DNA of 64,000 nt from Haloechinothrix aidingensis (GTDB taxonomy: Bacteria > Actinomycetota > Actinomycetes > Mycobacteriales > Pseudonocardiaceae). The translations under genes were made by a program, and so were the position numbers. Where the stretch lies: the NCBI RefSeq assembly GCF_013450155.1, contig NZ_JACCKD010000005.1, forward strand, positions 62,001 through 126,000, read 5' to 3'. Of this stretch, positions 54,999-63,423 are shown piece by piece. The notes beneath the pieces were generated by a model. It searched no databases, was not told the DNA's origin, and saw nothing but the letters and a program-made list of their open reading frames with translations. How positions within the stretch are numbered: position 1 is the first letter of the stretch; every line of letters starts with the position of its first letter.

Positions 54999-56234
54999 TC
55001 ACGAAACGCCCGCTACAGCACGCCGGCTCTCGGCGAACGACAGCGCATCCCGCCACGATGCCTTCTTGGCGATCATGCCCCGGTACTTCATGATCTCTGT
55101 CGGAGCGTTGATCGTCATCGCTCCGGCAACCGAATCCCCGGCGCGGTACAGGGCAACGCAGCGACTGCCCGGGTCCGGGTCGGCGTCGACGATGACCAGT
55201 TCGTCGGCATCGGCGACGCCGACGAACTGGATCCTGCTTCCGTACCAGTCGGACCAGAAGTACGGGACAGTGGAGTAGCTCCGCGCCGTAGCCGGATCGA
55301 GCGCGTTCCGGGCTGCGCGCGCTCCCTGTTCGGCGGCGCTCGTCCAGTGCTCCAGACGCATCGCGCGGCCGAACAACGGGTTGTACCAGCGCGCCACGTC
55401 TCCGGCGGCGTAGACCCCCTCCACACCGGTCCACAGCGTCGCGTCACAGTGGATCCCGTCGTCGACGACAAGGCCGGAGCCTGCCAGCCAGCCGGTCGAC
55501 GGTGCCGCTCCGATACCCACCACGACAAGGTCCGCATCGAGCACGGAGCCATCGGACAGTACGACACGCTCGACGCGCGCCCGCCCTTCCACGGAATCAA
55601 CGCTGACTCCGCACCGCAGCCCGGTGGCGTTGCGGGTGTGCAGCGAGCTACAGATCTCCCCCATGGTGCGGCCGACCGCCGCCTGCAACGGTGTGGGCAG
55701 GGTCTCGACCACCGTCACGTCGAGACCTCGTTTCCGCGCCGTCGCGGCGACCTCGGACCCGATGAACCCCGCCCCTACGACCACGGTGCGCGCGCCCCCT
55801 TCGAAGGCCGCGCGCACGGCCACCGCGTCATCGACGGTGCGCAGGGTGTGCACCCCGTCCAGGCCCTGAGTGCCCGGTAGGTCGCGCGCGGTGGCACCGG
55901 TGGCGAGCACGAGAGCGTCGTACGCCACTTCCCGCTGCCCGACGCACACCACCTTGCGCTCCGGGTCCAGCACGGTAGCCGGTTCGCCCAGCATCAGGTG
56001 CACGTCGAGCTCGTGACGGAAGGTCTCGCCGCTACGGAACAACGGGATCTCCGGCGCACCGTCGAGGCGGTCACCCTCCAGGAAAGCCTTGGACAGCGGG
56101 GGACGATCGTACGGCAGGTGCTCCTCCGCCCCCACCAGCGTGATGCGCCCGTCGAACCCCGCCTTCCGAGCCGCCTCAACCGCCCGGAGGCCCGCCAGCG
56201 AGGCGCCGACCACGACCAGGTGCTCCACCGACAT
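54999..56234 (-). CDS. FAD-dependent ferredoxin reductase
   Basis: 411-aa NAD(P)H:ferredoxin reductase of the oxygenase-coupled type. FAD motif VVVGASLAGLRAVEAAR, PYDRPPLSK, NAD motif VVVGAGFIGSEVA and the C-terminal YAAGDVARW. It lies 10 nt after the ferredoxin gene and supplies it with electrons. Likely serves the P450 and possibly the Rieske dioxygenase at the window end. Confidence 0.94.
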   Translation of the reverse strand: MSVEHLVVVGASLAGLRAVEAARKAGFDGRITLVGAEEHLPYDRPPLSKAFLEGDRLDGAPEIPLFRSGETFRHELDVHLMLGEPATVLDPERKVVCVGQREVAYDALVLATGATARDLPGTQGLDGVHTLRTVDDAVAVRAAFEGGARTVVVGAGFIGSEVAATARKRGLDVTVVETLPTPLQAAVGRTMGEICSSLHTRNATGLRCGVSVDSVEGRARVERVVLSDGSVLDADLVVVGIGAAPSTGWLAGSGLVVDDGIHCDATLWTGVEGVYAAGDVARWYNPLFGRAMRLEHWTSAAEQGARAARNALDPATARSYSTVPYFWSDWYGSRIQFVGVADADELVIVDADPDPGSRCVALYRAGDSVAGAMTINAPTEIMKYRGMIAKKASWRDALSFAESRRAVAGVS

Positions 56235-56244
56235 GCCGCAGCCC

Positions 56245-56463
56245 CTACTCGGTGTCCGCGCTCGAGTCGTCCGGCTCCAGCCGGAGCGCCTCCGTGGGGC
56301 AACCCTCGACGGCCGCCTCCACGTCCTCCAGCTGCCCTTCCGGCACGGACGACTGTTTCAGCTCCAGCTCACCGTCGTCATTGACCTCGAAGACATCGGG
56401 CGCCAGCGACTCACAGATTCCCAGACCGGTGCACTTGCCGTAATCCACTACGACCTTCATCAT
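56245..56463 (-). CDS. [3Fe-4S] ferredoxin
   Basis: 72-aa ferredoxin with three cluster cysteines C11, C17 and C55 (CTGLGIC and EGCPTEAL), the pattern of the 3Fe-4S ferredoxins that feed actinobacterial P450s. Double ATG start; AAGGA lies upstream. Next to its reductase gene. Confidence 0.93.
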   Translation of the reverse strand: MMKVVVDYGKCTGLGICESLAPDVFEVNDDGELELKQSSVPEGQLEDVEAAVEGCPTEALRLEPDDSSADTE

Positions 56464-56486
56464 CGCTTCCTTAGCTACTCGGCGGC

Positions 56487-57350
56487 TCATCCGACCGGGT
56501 TCACGCCCGGCGTCGCGTCCGTCATGTCGGTGATCGTGTGCCACTGCGCCGCGACGTCGTCCATGGACGGTGTCTGCTCGAACCGCAGGCCCGCGGACTG
56601 GAACGGCTGCACGCGGTAGTACGTCCCACCCCCGGCGACCAGGGTCATCCCGGTATCGGTGCACTCCTCGGTCAGCAGGTAGCCGACGAGCGGTGCCACC
56701 TGCTCCGGCGGTAGCTTGGCAAGCATCTCCGGCGGAGCCACGTCCTCCGTCATCCGCGTCGCCGCCATCGGCGCAACCGCGTTGGCGGTAATGTTGTGCT
56801 TGCTTCCCTCAATCGCGAGGGTGTTGACCAGCCCTACCAGGCCGGCCTTGGCACTACCGTAATTCGCCTGACCGAAGTTGCCGAACAGCCCGCTCGTCGA
56901 GGCCGCCATCACGACGCGGCCGTACCGCTGCTCCCGGAAGTACGGCCACGCGGCGCTGGTGACGTGATAGCTACCGAACAGGTGTACCCGTAGCACGGCT
57001 TCCCAGTCCTCGGCGGTCATCTTGTGGAACGCGCGATCACGGAGGATGCCGGCGTTGTTCACGATGCCGTGGACCGCACCGTACTCGGTCACGGCCGTCC
57101 CGATGATCGCCCGTGCGCCCTCCTCGGTGTCCACACTGTCGTAGCTGGCCACCGCATCGCCGCCTGCTTCCCGGATCTCCCGCACGACCTGGTCCGCCAT
57201 CGCGGTGCTCTCGCCCGATCCGTCACGGGCACCTCCGAGATCGTTGACCACGACGCGCGCACCTTCGCGGGCGAGCAGCATGGCGTACTCACGCCCCAGG
57301 CCGCCACCCGCGCCCGTCACGACGACTACGCGATCCTTGACACCAACCAA
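56487..57350 (-). CDS. SDR-family dehydrogenase (17-beta-HSD4/MFE-2-like)
   Basis: 287-aa short-chain dehydrogenase of the multifunctional-enzyme-2 type: VVVTGAGGGLGREYAMLLA, VVNDLGGARDGSG, NNAGILRDRAFHKM, and the catalytic motif NYGSAKAGLVGL. Such enzymes oxidise (R)-3-hydroxyacyl-CoA. I set the start at a TTG (57350) 5 nt after GGAGG; the ATG at 57374 has no ribosome site and lies in a hairpin. Head of the unit SDR-ferredoxin-reductase-sigma-ligase. Confidence 0.9.
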   Translation of the reverse strand: MVGVKDRVVVVTGAGGGLGREYAMLLAREGARVVVNDLGGARDGSGESTAMADQVVREIREAGGDAVASYDSVDTEEGARAIIGTAVTEYGAVHGIVNNAGILRDRAFHKMTAEDWEAVLRVHLFGSYHVTSAAWPYFREQRYGRVVMAASTSGLFGNFGQANYGSAKAGLVGLVNTLAIEGSKHNITANAVAPMAATRMTEDVAPPEMLAKLPPEQVAPLVGYLLTEECTDTGMTLVAGGGTYYRVQPFQSAGLRFEQTPSMDDVAAQWHTITDMTDATPGVNPVG

Positions 57351-57370
57351 TCGATCCTCCGGCTCTACTG

Positions 57371-57427
57371 GCATGCCGGTGCGCCGTGTGATCCGGCTAC
57401 CGTTCCGGGATCACCACACCGGCATGC
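57371..57427 (-). promoter_or_regulatory. Leader hairpin between site F and SDR gene
   Basis: GCATGCCGGTG (57371-57381) pairs with CACCGGCATGC (57417-57427), and an inner GTGATCCGG/CCGGGATCAC pair continues the stem. If transcription starts at site F, the whole hairpin is in the 5' leader of the SDR operon. It could be an attenuator, a terminator of the upstream operon or an mRNA-stabilising structure. Confidence 0.55.
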
Positions 57428-57431
57428 GTTA

Positions 57432-57453
57432 CTTTTTAATTAATAATAAATAG
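57432..57453. promoter_or_regulatory. AT-rich operator-like site F
   Basis: CTTTTTAATTAATAATAAAT; shares CTTTTTA and the downstream ATA-rich half with sites C and E and TTTAATnnAnnATAAAT with site B. Located between the thiolase stop and the SDR gene. Confidence 0.45.
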
Positions 57454-57481
57454 ATTCAGTCGGCTCGTCAAGCTGACCGCG

Positions 57482-58678
57482 CTACCCCGTGCGATCCGGC
57501 CCGACCACGGCGACGAAGGAGACACAGTTGCCGGGCCTGCCGCCGAGGTTGTGTGTCACCGCCAACCGCGGGTCGTCGAGCTGACGCTGTCCGGCCTCAC
57601 CCCGGAACTGCAGCCAGCACTCGTACAGCATGCGCAAACCACTGGCACCGACGGGATGGCCGAACGACTTGAGGCCACCGTCCGGGTTCACCGGGAGCCT
57701 GCCTGTCAGCTCGAAGGCGCCGTTGAGCACGTCCTTCCACGCTCGACCTCGCTCGGCGAATCCCAGGTCCTCCATCAGCACCAGCTCGGTCGGTGTGAAG
57801 CAGTCATGCACCTCGGCCAGCGACAGCTCGGTAGCGGGATCGGTTACTCCCGCCTGCGCGAAGGCATCCCGCGCGCTGTGCACGACCTCGGGGAATGTGG
57901 TGAAGTCGTAGGCCGGGTCCGATGCTCCGCCGGCAGCCCCGGCGACCAGGGACAGTCCCTTGATGAACAGCGGCCGATCGGTGTACAGATGCGCCTCCTC
58001 GGCAGGCACGACGAGTGCCGCCGCGGCGCCGTCCGATACGCCGGAGCAGTCCAGCACTCCGAGACGGCCTGCCACCACCTGTGCCTGCTCGACCTGTTCC
58101 TTCGTCACCCCCGAACGGAACTGTGCCTTGGGGTTGAGCGCGCCGTTGGCGTGGTTCTTCCACGCGATGTGGGTCATCGCCTCCCGCATGTCGTTCTCGT
58201 GCACGCCGTACCGCGCGCAGTACGCGGGATCCAGGAACGAGAACGCAGCAGGCGCGGTCAGGCTCAGCTCGGCGGCGGTGCCGTCCCCAGGAGGATCGGA
58301 TCGCACCAGCCCCGAGAATCCGGAGTCCTTGAGCTTTTCCACCCCGACGGCCAACGCCCGGTCATAGGCACCGGAGGCCACCGCATAACACGCGTTTCGC
58401 ACCGCCTCGGAACCCGTCGCGCAGTAGTTCTCGACGCGGGTGACGGGTTTGTAGTCGGGGCACAACGCCGTGCTCAGCGTCATGCCCGACTGCCCGGATG
58501 CCAGCGTGCCCAGCCAGTACGCGTCGACGTCGTCCTTGTTCACCACCGGAGTCGCGGCGAACAGCTCCTCGGTGGCGTCCACGAGGAGATCCGCTGCGGA
58601 GGAATCCCAGTGCTCGCCGAAGCGCGTGCACCCCATCCCCACGATCGCCACGCGGTCCCGGATCCCGCTGCTACCCAT
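57482..58678 (-). CDS. Thiolase of the archaeal/Ltp type
   Basis: 398-aa thiolase-fold enzyme with nucleophile C86 in VENYCATGSEAV, H291 in VHDCFTPTEL, H341 in GHPVGASGLRM and the C-terminal THNLGGRPGNCVSF. These are the marks of thiolases that work in complex with a DUF35 protein (archaeal acetoacetyl-CoA thiolase). The start at 58678 overlaps by 8 nt the gene for an HMG-CoA-synthase-like/DUF35 fusion, which should be its partner. Catalyses cleavage or synthesis of beta-ketoacyl-CoA. Confidence 0.9.
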   Translation of the reverse strand: MGSSGIRDRVAIVGMGCTRFGEHWDSSAADLLVDATEELFAATPVVNKDDVDAYWLGTLASGQSGMTLSTALCPDYKPVTRVENYCATGSEAVRNACYAVASGAYDRALAVGVEKLKDSGFSGLVRSDPPGDGTAAELSLTAPAAFSFLDPAYCARYGVHENDMREAMTHIAWKNHANGALNPKAQFRSGVTKEQVEQAQVVAGRLGVLDCSGVSDGAAAALVVPAEEAHLYTDRPLFIKGLSLVAGAAGGASDPAYDFTTFPEVVHSARDAFAQAGVTDPATELSLAEVHDCFTPTELVLMEDLGFAERGRAWKDVLNGAFELTGRLPVNPDGGLKSFGHPVGASGLRMLYECWLQFRGEAGQRQLDDPRLAVTHNLGGRPGNCVSFVAVVGPDRTG

Positions 58679-60122
58679 GATCCGCACCTCGTTTCGCATC
58701 GGGCGTCGCCTGCCGGTACCCGGGTGCCTGCGTGTCGGCGACGCGTGCTTTCCAGAAGTAGTTGTGCACGCCGTGGGAGGTGTAGAGCATGCGGAAGGTG
58801 AGCGTGACCCGGGTACCAACGGTGATCGTCTCCGGCGCGGCGTCGGCGACCTCCAGCGTGTAGCGCCCGCCGCCGTCGAAGTCGATCACGGCCTCGATGA
58901 GCGGAGGTGACGGCGAGAAGGCGAGGTGGTCCACCGTGTAGGTGGCCACGGTCCCCGCCGAGCGGGCCAGCGGGCACGGCACCATGTCGTCCGCGGCGCG
59001 GCAACCCTTGCAGACCCGCTGCGGGGGCAGGTGTACGAAACCGCACCGCAGGCACCGTGCGCCGGTGAACGCGAACTTCCACCGCGCGCCGCGCGCCGAC
59101 GGCGGTCCGGCGGGCCGGTCCGGCTCGGGCCGCCGCGGGGGTTCGCGCTCGAGCAGCCCGCGCCAGGCGAGGTAGGTCGGGTACGGCACGTCGATCCCGC
59201 AGGTGAGCTGGTCGGCCACCGGATGTGGCTGCCGCGCCGCGGCGATCCGGTCGGTGACCCGCAGCATCAGCGCGTCGCACCCGTCCGCAACACTGAGCAC
59301 GAGGATCGTCTCGCCCGGCTGTGCCCGGTCGAGCGCATCGGCCAACCCGAGGCCGGCATCGGCGGCACCCGCGTGACCCACCGGCGAGCCGGTCGTCGAG
59401 ACGGCACCGGCGGCGAGCCGGCGTACCCGCTTGGCTACCCCGGGATTCGGCGACACCACCACGGCATGGTCGGGCGCGACACCGCCCGCGGCATCCGTCA
59501 CCGCACGCACCGCTCGCTCGGCAAGGGGCTGGTAGGCCTCCACACCGAACCGCTCCTCCCACTGGCCGGCAGCCGCACCTCCGGGGGCGCGCCAGCGATC
59601 GAGAATCTCGGCGGTCTCGGAGACCTGCGCGACGATCTCGGCCACCGCATGGTCCGCGTCGCCGAACAGGAACGCCGCAGCGCCGTCCCCACCGGTGCGC
59701 TCGTCACCGGAACCCGGCAGCCCGCGCCGCACGTCGGACATGATCGCCATCCCGCCATCGGCGGCCGCCGCGCGCCACGCCGCCATCCCGGATCGGGCCG
59801 AACCCGCGACGTCCGCGGCGAAGGCCGAGGACGGCAGGTCGAGCGCGGCGTGCACGGCTGCCGCGTTGGCCTTGTCGGCATAGGCGGGCGAGGTTGTCGC
59901 CAGGTACAGCCCGCCTGCGGGGGCACGGTCTCCCTCCGGCAGCGTGGCGAGCAGTGCCGCCGCGGCCTCGACCCCCATCGTGGTGCTGTCCTCGTCGAAG
60001 CCCGCTACCACGCGCGCTCCGGGACCGGACTGCGCACCCAGTCCCGCCGCCATCTCCTCTCGCTGCACGCGGTAGCGGGGAACGTAGCCTGCGTAGGCCA
60101 CGATGCCGTTGGCGCTGCTCAT
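58671..60122 (-). CDS. HMG-CoA-synthase-like domain fused to DUF35 OB-fold
   Basis: 483-aa fusion. Residues 1 to about 300 follow archaeal HMG-CoA synthase (FDEDSTTMGVEAA; GHAGAADAGLGLADALD); from about 345 comes a DUF35 zinc ribbon (CLRC and CKGC, 357-374) and OB-fold. The expected catalytic Cys segment reads DVAGSARSG (Cys position is Ala109) and the HxPN motif reads VSPN (His lost near 223), so the domain is probably not a condensing enzyme. It should hold CoA substrate for the thiolase encoded next. GGAGGG 7 nt before ATG 60122. Confidence 0.88.
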   Translation of the reverse strand: MSSANGIVAYAGYVPRYRVQREEMAAGLGAQSGPGARVVAGFDEDSTTMGVEAAAALLATLPEGDRAPAGGLYLATTSPAYADKANAAAVHAALDLPSSAFAADVAGSARSGMAAWRAAAADGGMAIMSDVRRGLPGSGDERTGGDGAAAFLFGDADHAVAEIVAQVSETAEILDRWRAPGGAAAGQWEERFGVEAYQPLAERAVRAVTDAAGGVAPDHAVVVSPNPGVAKRVRRLAAGAVSTTGSPVGHAGAADAGLGLADALDRAQPGETILVLSVADGCDALMLRVTDRIAAARQPHPVADQLTCGIDVPYPTYLAWRGLLEREPPRRPEPDRPAGPPSARGARWKFAFTGARCLRCGFVHLPPQRVCKGCRAADDMVPCPLARSAGTVATYTVDHLAFSPSPPLIEAVIDFDGGGRYTLEVADAAPETITVGTRVTLTFRMLYTSHGVHNYFWKARVADTQAPGYRQATPDAKRGADHG

Positions 60123-60146
60123 CCGAACTCCCTCCACACTCGACCG

Positions 60147-61352
60147 TCACGGTGCCTCGAGCAGCGCGGCCATACCCTGCCCACCACCGACGCACATGGT
60201 TTCCAGCGCGTAGTGCCCGCCACGACGACGCAGCTCGTGGAGTGCCGTCGTCAGGATGCGGACCCCGGTCGCGCCGATCGGGTGTCCCAGCGAGATTCCC
60301 GAGCCGTTCACGTTCAGCCTCGGCAGCACCTCGTCCATCGGCCGCTCCCACGCCCGCAGCACGGCCAGGACCTGGCAGGCGAACGCCTCGTTCACCTCGA
60401 TCAGATCCAGGTCGTCGAACCCGACACCGGTGCGCTCGAACAGCCTGGCCGTCGCGGGCACCGGGCCGATACCCATCGTGGTGGGGTCGCACCCGGCGGC
60501 GGTCCAGCCCCGCAACCACCCGGCAGGCTCCAGCCCCAGCACGTCAAGCATGTCCTCGGCCACCACGAGGCACGCCGCGGCCGCGTCGTTCTGCTGGCTG
60601 GCGTTTCCCGCGGTGACGGTGCCGCCTTCCCTGATCGGGCGCAATGCACCCAGCTTCTCCGCAGTCGAGTCGGGGCGGATGCCCTCGTCCTCGGCCACGA
60701 CGACGGGATCACCCCGGCGCTGCGGCACCTCCACCGGAACGACCTCGCCGGTGAACCGACCCTCGCGCCAGGCCTGGTCGGCCCGTCGATGGCTCCGGGC
60801 CGCGAACTCGTCGGCCTCCTCGCGGGAGACACCGTACTGCTCCGCAAGGTTCTCGGCCGTTTCGACCATGCCGCTGACGGGGCCGAAGCGCCATTCCGGT
60901 TGCGAGCGTTCCCGCCCGCGATCGAGCCGGTCGTACAGCGCGACATTACCCGCGCGGTTACCCCACCGGACGGCCGTCGTGTAGTGCTCGATATTGCTCA
61001 TGCTTTCCACGCCGCCCGCGACGACCGCGTCGGCAGCCCCGGTCTGCACCATCATCGCGGCCGTGGCCACTGCCTGCAGGCCGCCACCGCAGCGACGGTC
61101 GAGCTGCATGCCGGCGACATCGATCGGCAGCCCAGCATGCAGCGCCACCCACCGACCGATACACGGGGCCTCGGAGTTCGCGTACGACTGCGCGAACACC
61201 ACGTCGTCGATCCGCGCGACGTCCACCCCGGAACGGCGCACCAGCTCGCGCACGACGTGCGCGGCGAGCTCCTCCGCGGGCAGCGGCCGCAGGCTGCCGC
61301 CGAAAGCGCCGACCGGAGTACGGACCGGGGCGACGATGGCCGGGCGTTTCAT
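60147..61352 (-). CDS. Acetyl-CoA acyltransferase (thiolase)
   Basis: 401-aa classical degradative thiolase: LDRRCGGGLQAVATAA with the nucleophile, VNEAFACQVL, GHPIGATGVRIL and CVGGGQGMAAL. ATG 61352 with GGGAGG 6 nt upstream overlaps the CoA-transferase stop by 4 nt. It is distinct from the archaeal-type thiolase in the same operon, so two different cleavage steps are likely. Confidence 0.93.
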   Translation of the reverse strand: MKRPAIVAPVRTPVGAFGGSLRPLPAEELAAHVVRELVRRSGVDVARIDDVVFAQSYANSEAPCIGRWVALHAGLPIDVAGMQLDRRCGGGLQAVATAAMMVQTGAADAVVAGGVESMSNIEHYTTAVRWGNRAGNVALYDRLDRGRERSQPEWRFGPVSGMVETAENLAEQYGVSREEADEFAARSHRRADQAWREGRFTGEVVPVEVPQRRGDPVVVAEDEGIRPDSTAEKLGALRPIREGGTVTAGNASQQNDAAAACLVVAEDMLDVLGLEPAGWLRGWTAAGCDPTTMGIGPVPATARLFERTGVGFDDLDLIEVNEAFACQVLAVLRAWERPMDEVLPRLNVNGSGISLGHPIGATGVRILTTALHELRRRGGHYALETMCVGGGQGMAALLEAP

Positions 61353-62611
61353 GATCGACCTCCCGATGACTCGGCGGCTTCCGCAAGGGCCTGCCGGTGG
61401 TCGGGATGCGCGATCGCCAGCATCCGCTCGACACGCTCCGCGAGCGGCACGCCGCGGAGGTCGGCGACCCCGTACTCCGTGACCACGACCCCTGCGTCGC
61501 AGCGCGGTGTGGTGACCGGCCCGCCGAGCCGGGCCACGATGCGGCTTCGTTCCCCTGCGGTGGCCGGAAGGGCGACCACGGGTAGGCCGCCCCGCGCCCG
61601 AGCGGCGCCGCGCAGGAAGTCCACCGCGCCGCCGACGGCACCCACGTAGGAGCCGCCGACCTCCTCGGCGTTGGTCTGGCCGGTCAGGTCGACCTCGAGC
61701 GCGGTGTTGATCGCGACCAGCCCGTCCAGCGCGGCCAGCACACCCGGGTCGTGCGTGTAACCGGTCTCCCGCAGCGTGATCGCCGGGTTGGTGTCGGCGA
61801 GCTCCGCGACGCGCCGCGACCCCATGAGCATGCCCGCCACGGTGCGTCCCCGGTCGAGGCTCTTGCGCGCGTTCGTCACGACACCCGCGGCTATCAGGTC
61901 GGCTGCCGCGTCGCTCAACAGCCCGGTGTGGATGCCCAGGTCGGTGCGCTCGCCGAGCTCGGCGAGCACGGCGTCGGGGAGGGCACCGACACCACACTGC
62001 AGGGTCGCGCCGTCCGGGACGAGCGAGGCGACCTCACGCGCCACCCGCCGCGCCGTCTCACCCGGACTGCTCGGCTCGACGTACGCGGGTTCCCGTGAGG
62101 TGTGCACCACCAGGTCCAGCTCGTCCTCGCGTACCTCCCGGCTTCCGGCCGTGCACGGCGCCTGCTCGTTGACCTCCGCAAGCACCACGCGCGCGGTGTC
62201 GATGGCTGCCGACAGGTAGTCGTCGCCCGCGCCGAGGCTGTATATACCGGGCCTGCCGGTCGGTGCCAACTGCAGCAGCGCCACGTCGGCACGCAACGGC
62301 CCCGCGCACAACAGCCGTGGCAGCACCGAGTAGTGGCACGGCACGATGTCCAGAGTGCCTGCGTCGTACAGCGCGCGGTTGCTGCCGCCGGCCGTGTAGG
62401 AAACGAACGACACGTGATCGGCATGCTCGGGGCGCACGGTGTCCGAGACGGGGATCCCGAGGAAACACCGGAATCGCCCGATGTCCGCGCGCTGCCGCAT
62501 CAACAGCTGCGTCAGGCTGGTCGGCTCGGCGCACGCCTGGCCCCAGGCCACGGTGTCGCCGGGCCGCACGTAGCGGGCCAGCTCCAGCTCCTCCACCGCC
62601 GTCGCGCCCAT
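61349..62611 (-). CDS. Acetyl-CoA hydrolase/CoA-transferase family protein
   Basis: 420-aa protein of the 4-hydroxybutyrate CoA-transferase type. It contains LVPDGATLQCGVGALPDAVL, GIHTGLLSDAAADLI and the C-terminal block INTALEVDLTGQTNAEEVGG with GAVGGAVDFLRGA, the glutamate-containing active region. Start at 62611 joins the preceding gene as TGATG. It probably moves CoA onto the pathway acid or recovers CoA. Operon with the Rieske genes upstream and thiolases downstream. Confidence 0.9.
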   Translation of the reverse strand: MGATAVEELELARYVRPGDTVAWGQACAEPTSLTQLLMRQRADIGRFRCFLGIPVSDTVRPEHADHVSFVSYTAGGSNRALYDAGTLDIVPCHYSVLPRLLCAGPLRADVALLQLAPTGRPGIYSLGAGDDYLSAAIDTARVVLAEVNEQAPCTAGSREVREDELDLVVHTSREPAYVEPSSPGETARRVAREVASLVPDGATLQCGVGALPDAVLAELGERTDLGIHTGLLSDAAADLIAAGVVTNARKSLDRGRTVAGMLMGSRRVAELADTNPAITLRETGYTHDPGVLAALDGLVAINTALEVDLTGQTNAEEVGGSYVGAVGGAVDFLRGAARARGGLPVVALPATAGERSRIVARLGGPVTTPRCDAGVVVTEYGVADLRGVPLAERVERMLAIAHPDHRQALAEAAESSGGRS

Positions 62612-62913
62612 CAGCGGTCCGGTTCCTCGCGCCACCGCGTCGTGGACGGGTCGAGCAGCTGGGTCAGGCGCTCTTCCGGGAGCCAGATGATCGTTTCCAG
62701 CTCCAGCGCATCCAGGTTCCGCACGCGGCCGGTGCGGTAATCCTCCAGGCGCAGCCGCGGGCCGTTCCCCGAGTGATCCACGGCGACGCCGACCTCGGCG
62801 AACTCGTTGCCCACGATACCGCCGCCGGAATCGTCCACCCGTACCGTACCCGCGCCCGGGGCGTACGGTGTCACGTCGTGCGCGTCGCCGGTGTTGGAGT
62901 CGCGTTCGGACAT
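62611..62913 (-). CDS. Conserved-looking small protein of unknown function
   Basis: 100-aa acidic protein between the Rieske beta-subunit gene and the CoA-transferase gene, with overlap or short spacing on both sides and GGGAG just upstream. Visible features are GTVRVDDSGGGIVGNEFAEVGVAV and LRLEDYRTGRVRNLDALELE; it looks like a small beta-rich domain. I do not recognise it. Its position suggests a role tied to the dioxygenase. Confidence 0.7.
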   Translation of the reverse strand: MSERDSNTGDAHDVTPYAPGAGTVRVDDSGGGIVGNEFAEVGVAVDHSGNGPRLRLEDYRTGRVRNLDALELETIIWLPEERLTQLLDPSTTRWREEPDR

Positions 62914-62931
62914 TCTCTCCCGTTCCGGGTC

Positions 62932-63423
62932 TCAGATGAGGAAGGCCATCGTGCGAATCGGCTGGTCCCGGTTGACCAGGAGGACCTTCTTGTACGCCAG
63001 CCGGACCTCGCCGTCGACCACCCGCAACCTGTACGTGGTGCGACCCGCCCAGGTTTCCATCCCGCGCGATGTGGACTCGACGAGCACGAAGTTCGCGCCG
63101 ACCTCGGTGTCGCCGCCCGCGACCCCGAGGATCTCGATGTTGGACAGGATGCGGCGAAGGTTTGACGGCGGCGACTGCGAGTACCGCTTGCCGGTGCGGA
63201 GCTGGTTCAGCCGGGTGGAGATGCGGTTCCGGTTGTCGTGGATGATCGACATCGACGTGGCGGGATCGCTCGTGGCATCGCCCGCCGGAACCCAGTAGAG
63301 AGCGTCATCTGTCCACAGCGCCTCCCACGCGTCGTAGTCGTGCTCGTCGGCGTACCGCGCCTCGCGGTAGAGGAACTCCTCGACCTGGCGCAGGGTGAGC
63401 GGGCTGTCGGTCACTGCGGTCAC
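62932..63423 (-). CDS. Aromatic-ring-hydroxylating dioxygenase beta subunit
   Basis: 163-aa small subunit with the NTF2-like fold: VEEFLYREARYADEHDYDAW, LWTDDALYWVPAG and the closing YKKVLLVNRDQPIRTMAFLI. It forms an alpha3beta3 enzyme with the adjacent alpha subunit, which it overlaps by 4 nt. Type of ring substrate not deducible. Confidence 0.92.
   Translation of the reverse strand: MTAVTDSPLTLRQVEEFLYREARYADEHDYDAWEALWTDDALYWVPAGDATSDPATSMSIIHDNRNRISTRLNQLRTGKRYSQSPPSNLRRILSNIEILGVAGGDTEVGANFVLVESTSRGMETWAGRTTYRLRVVDGEVRLAYKKVLLVNRDQPIRTMAFLI

Noticed and set aside
57374-57376. ATG start for the 56487 SDR gene
   Set aside because: No ribosome site precedes it and it lies within a hairpin; the TTG at 57350 has GGAGG at ideal distance and gives the family N-terminus.
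58926-61649. 907-aa plus-strand frame
   Set aside because: Antisense to the HMG-CoA-synthase-like and thiolase genes, which have clear motifs; the frame has none.
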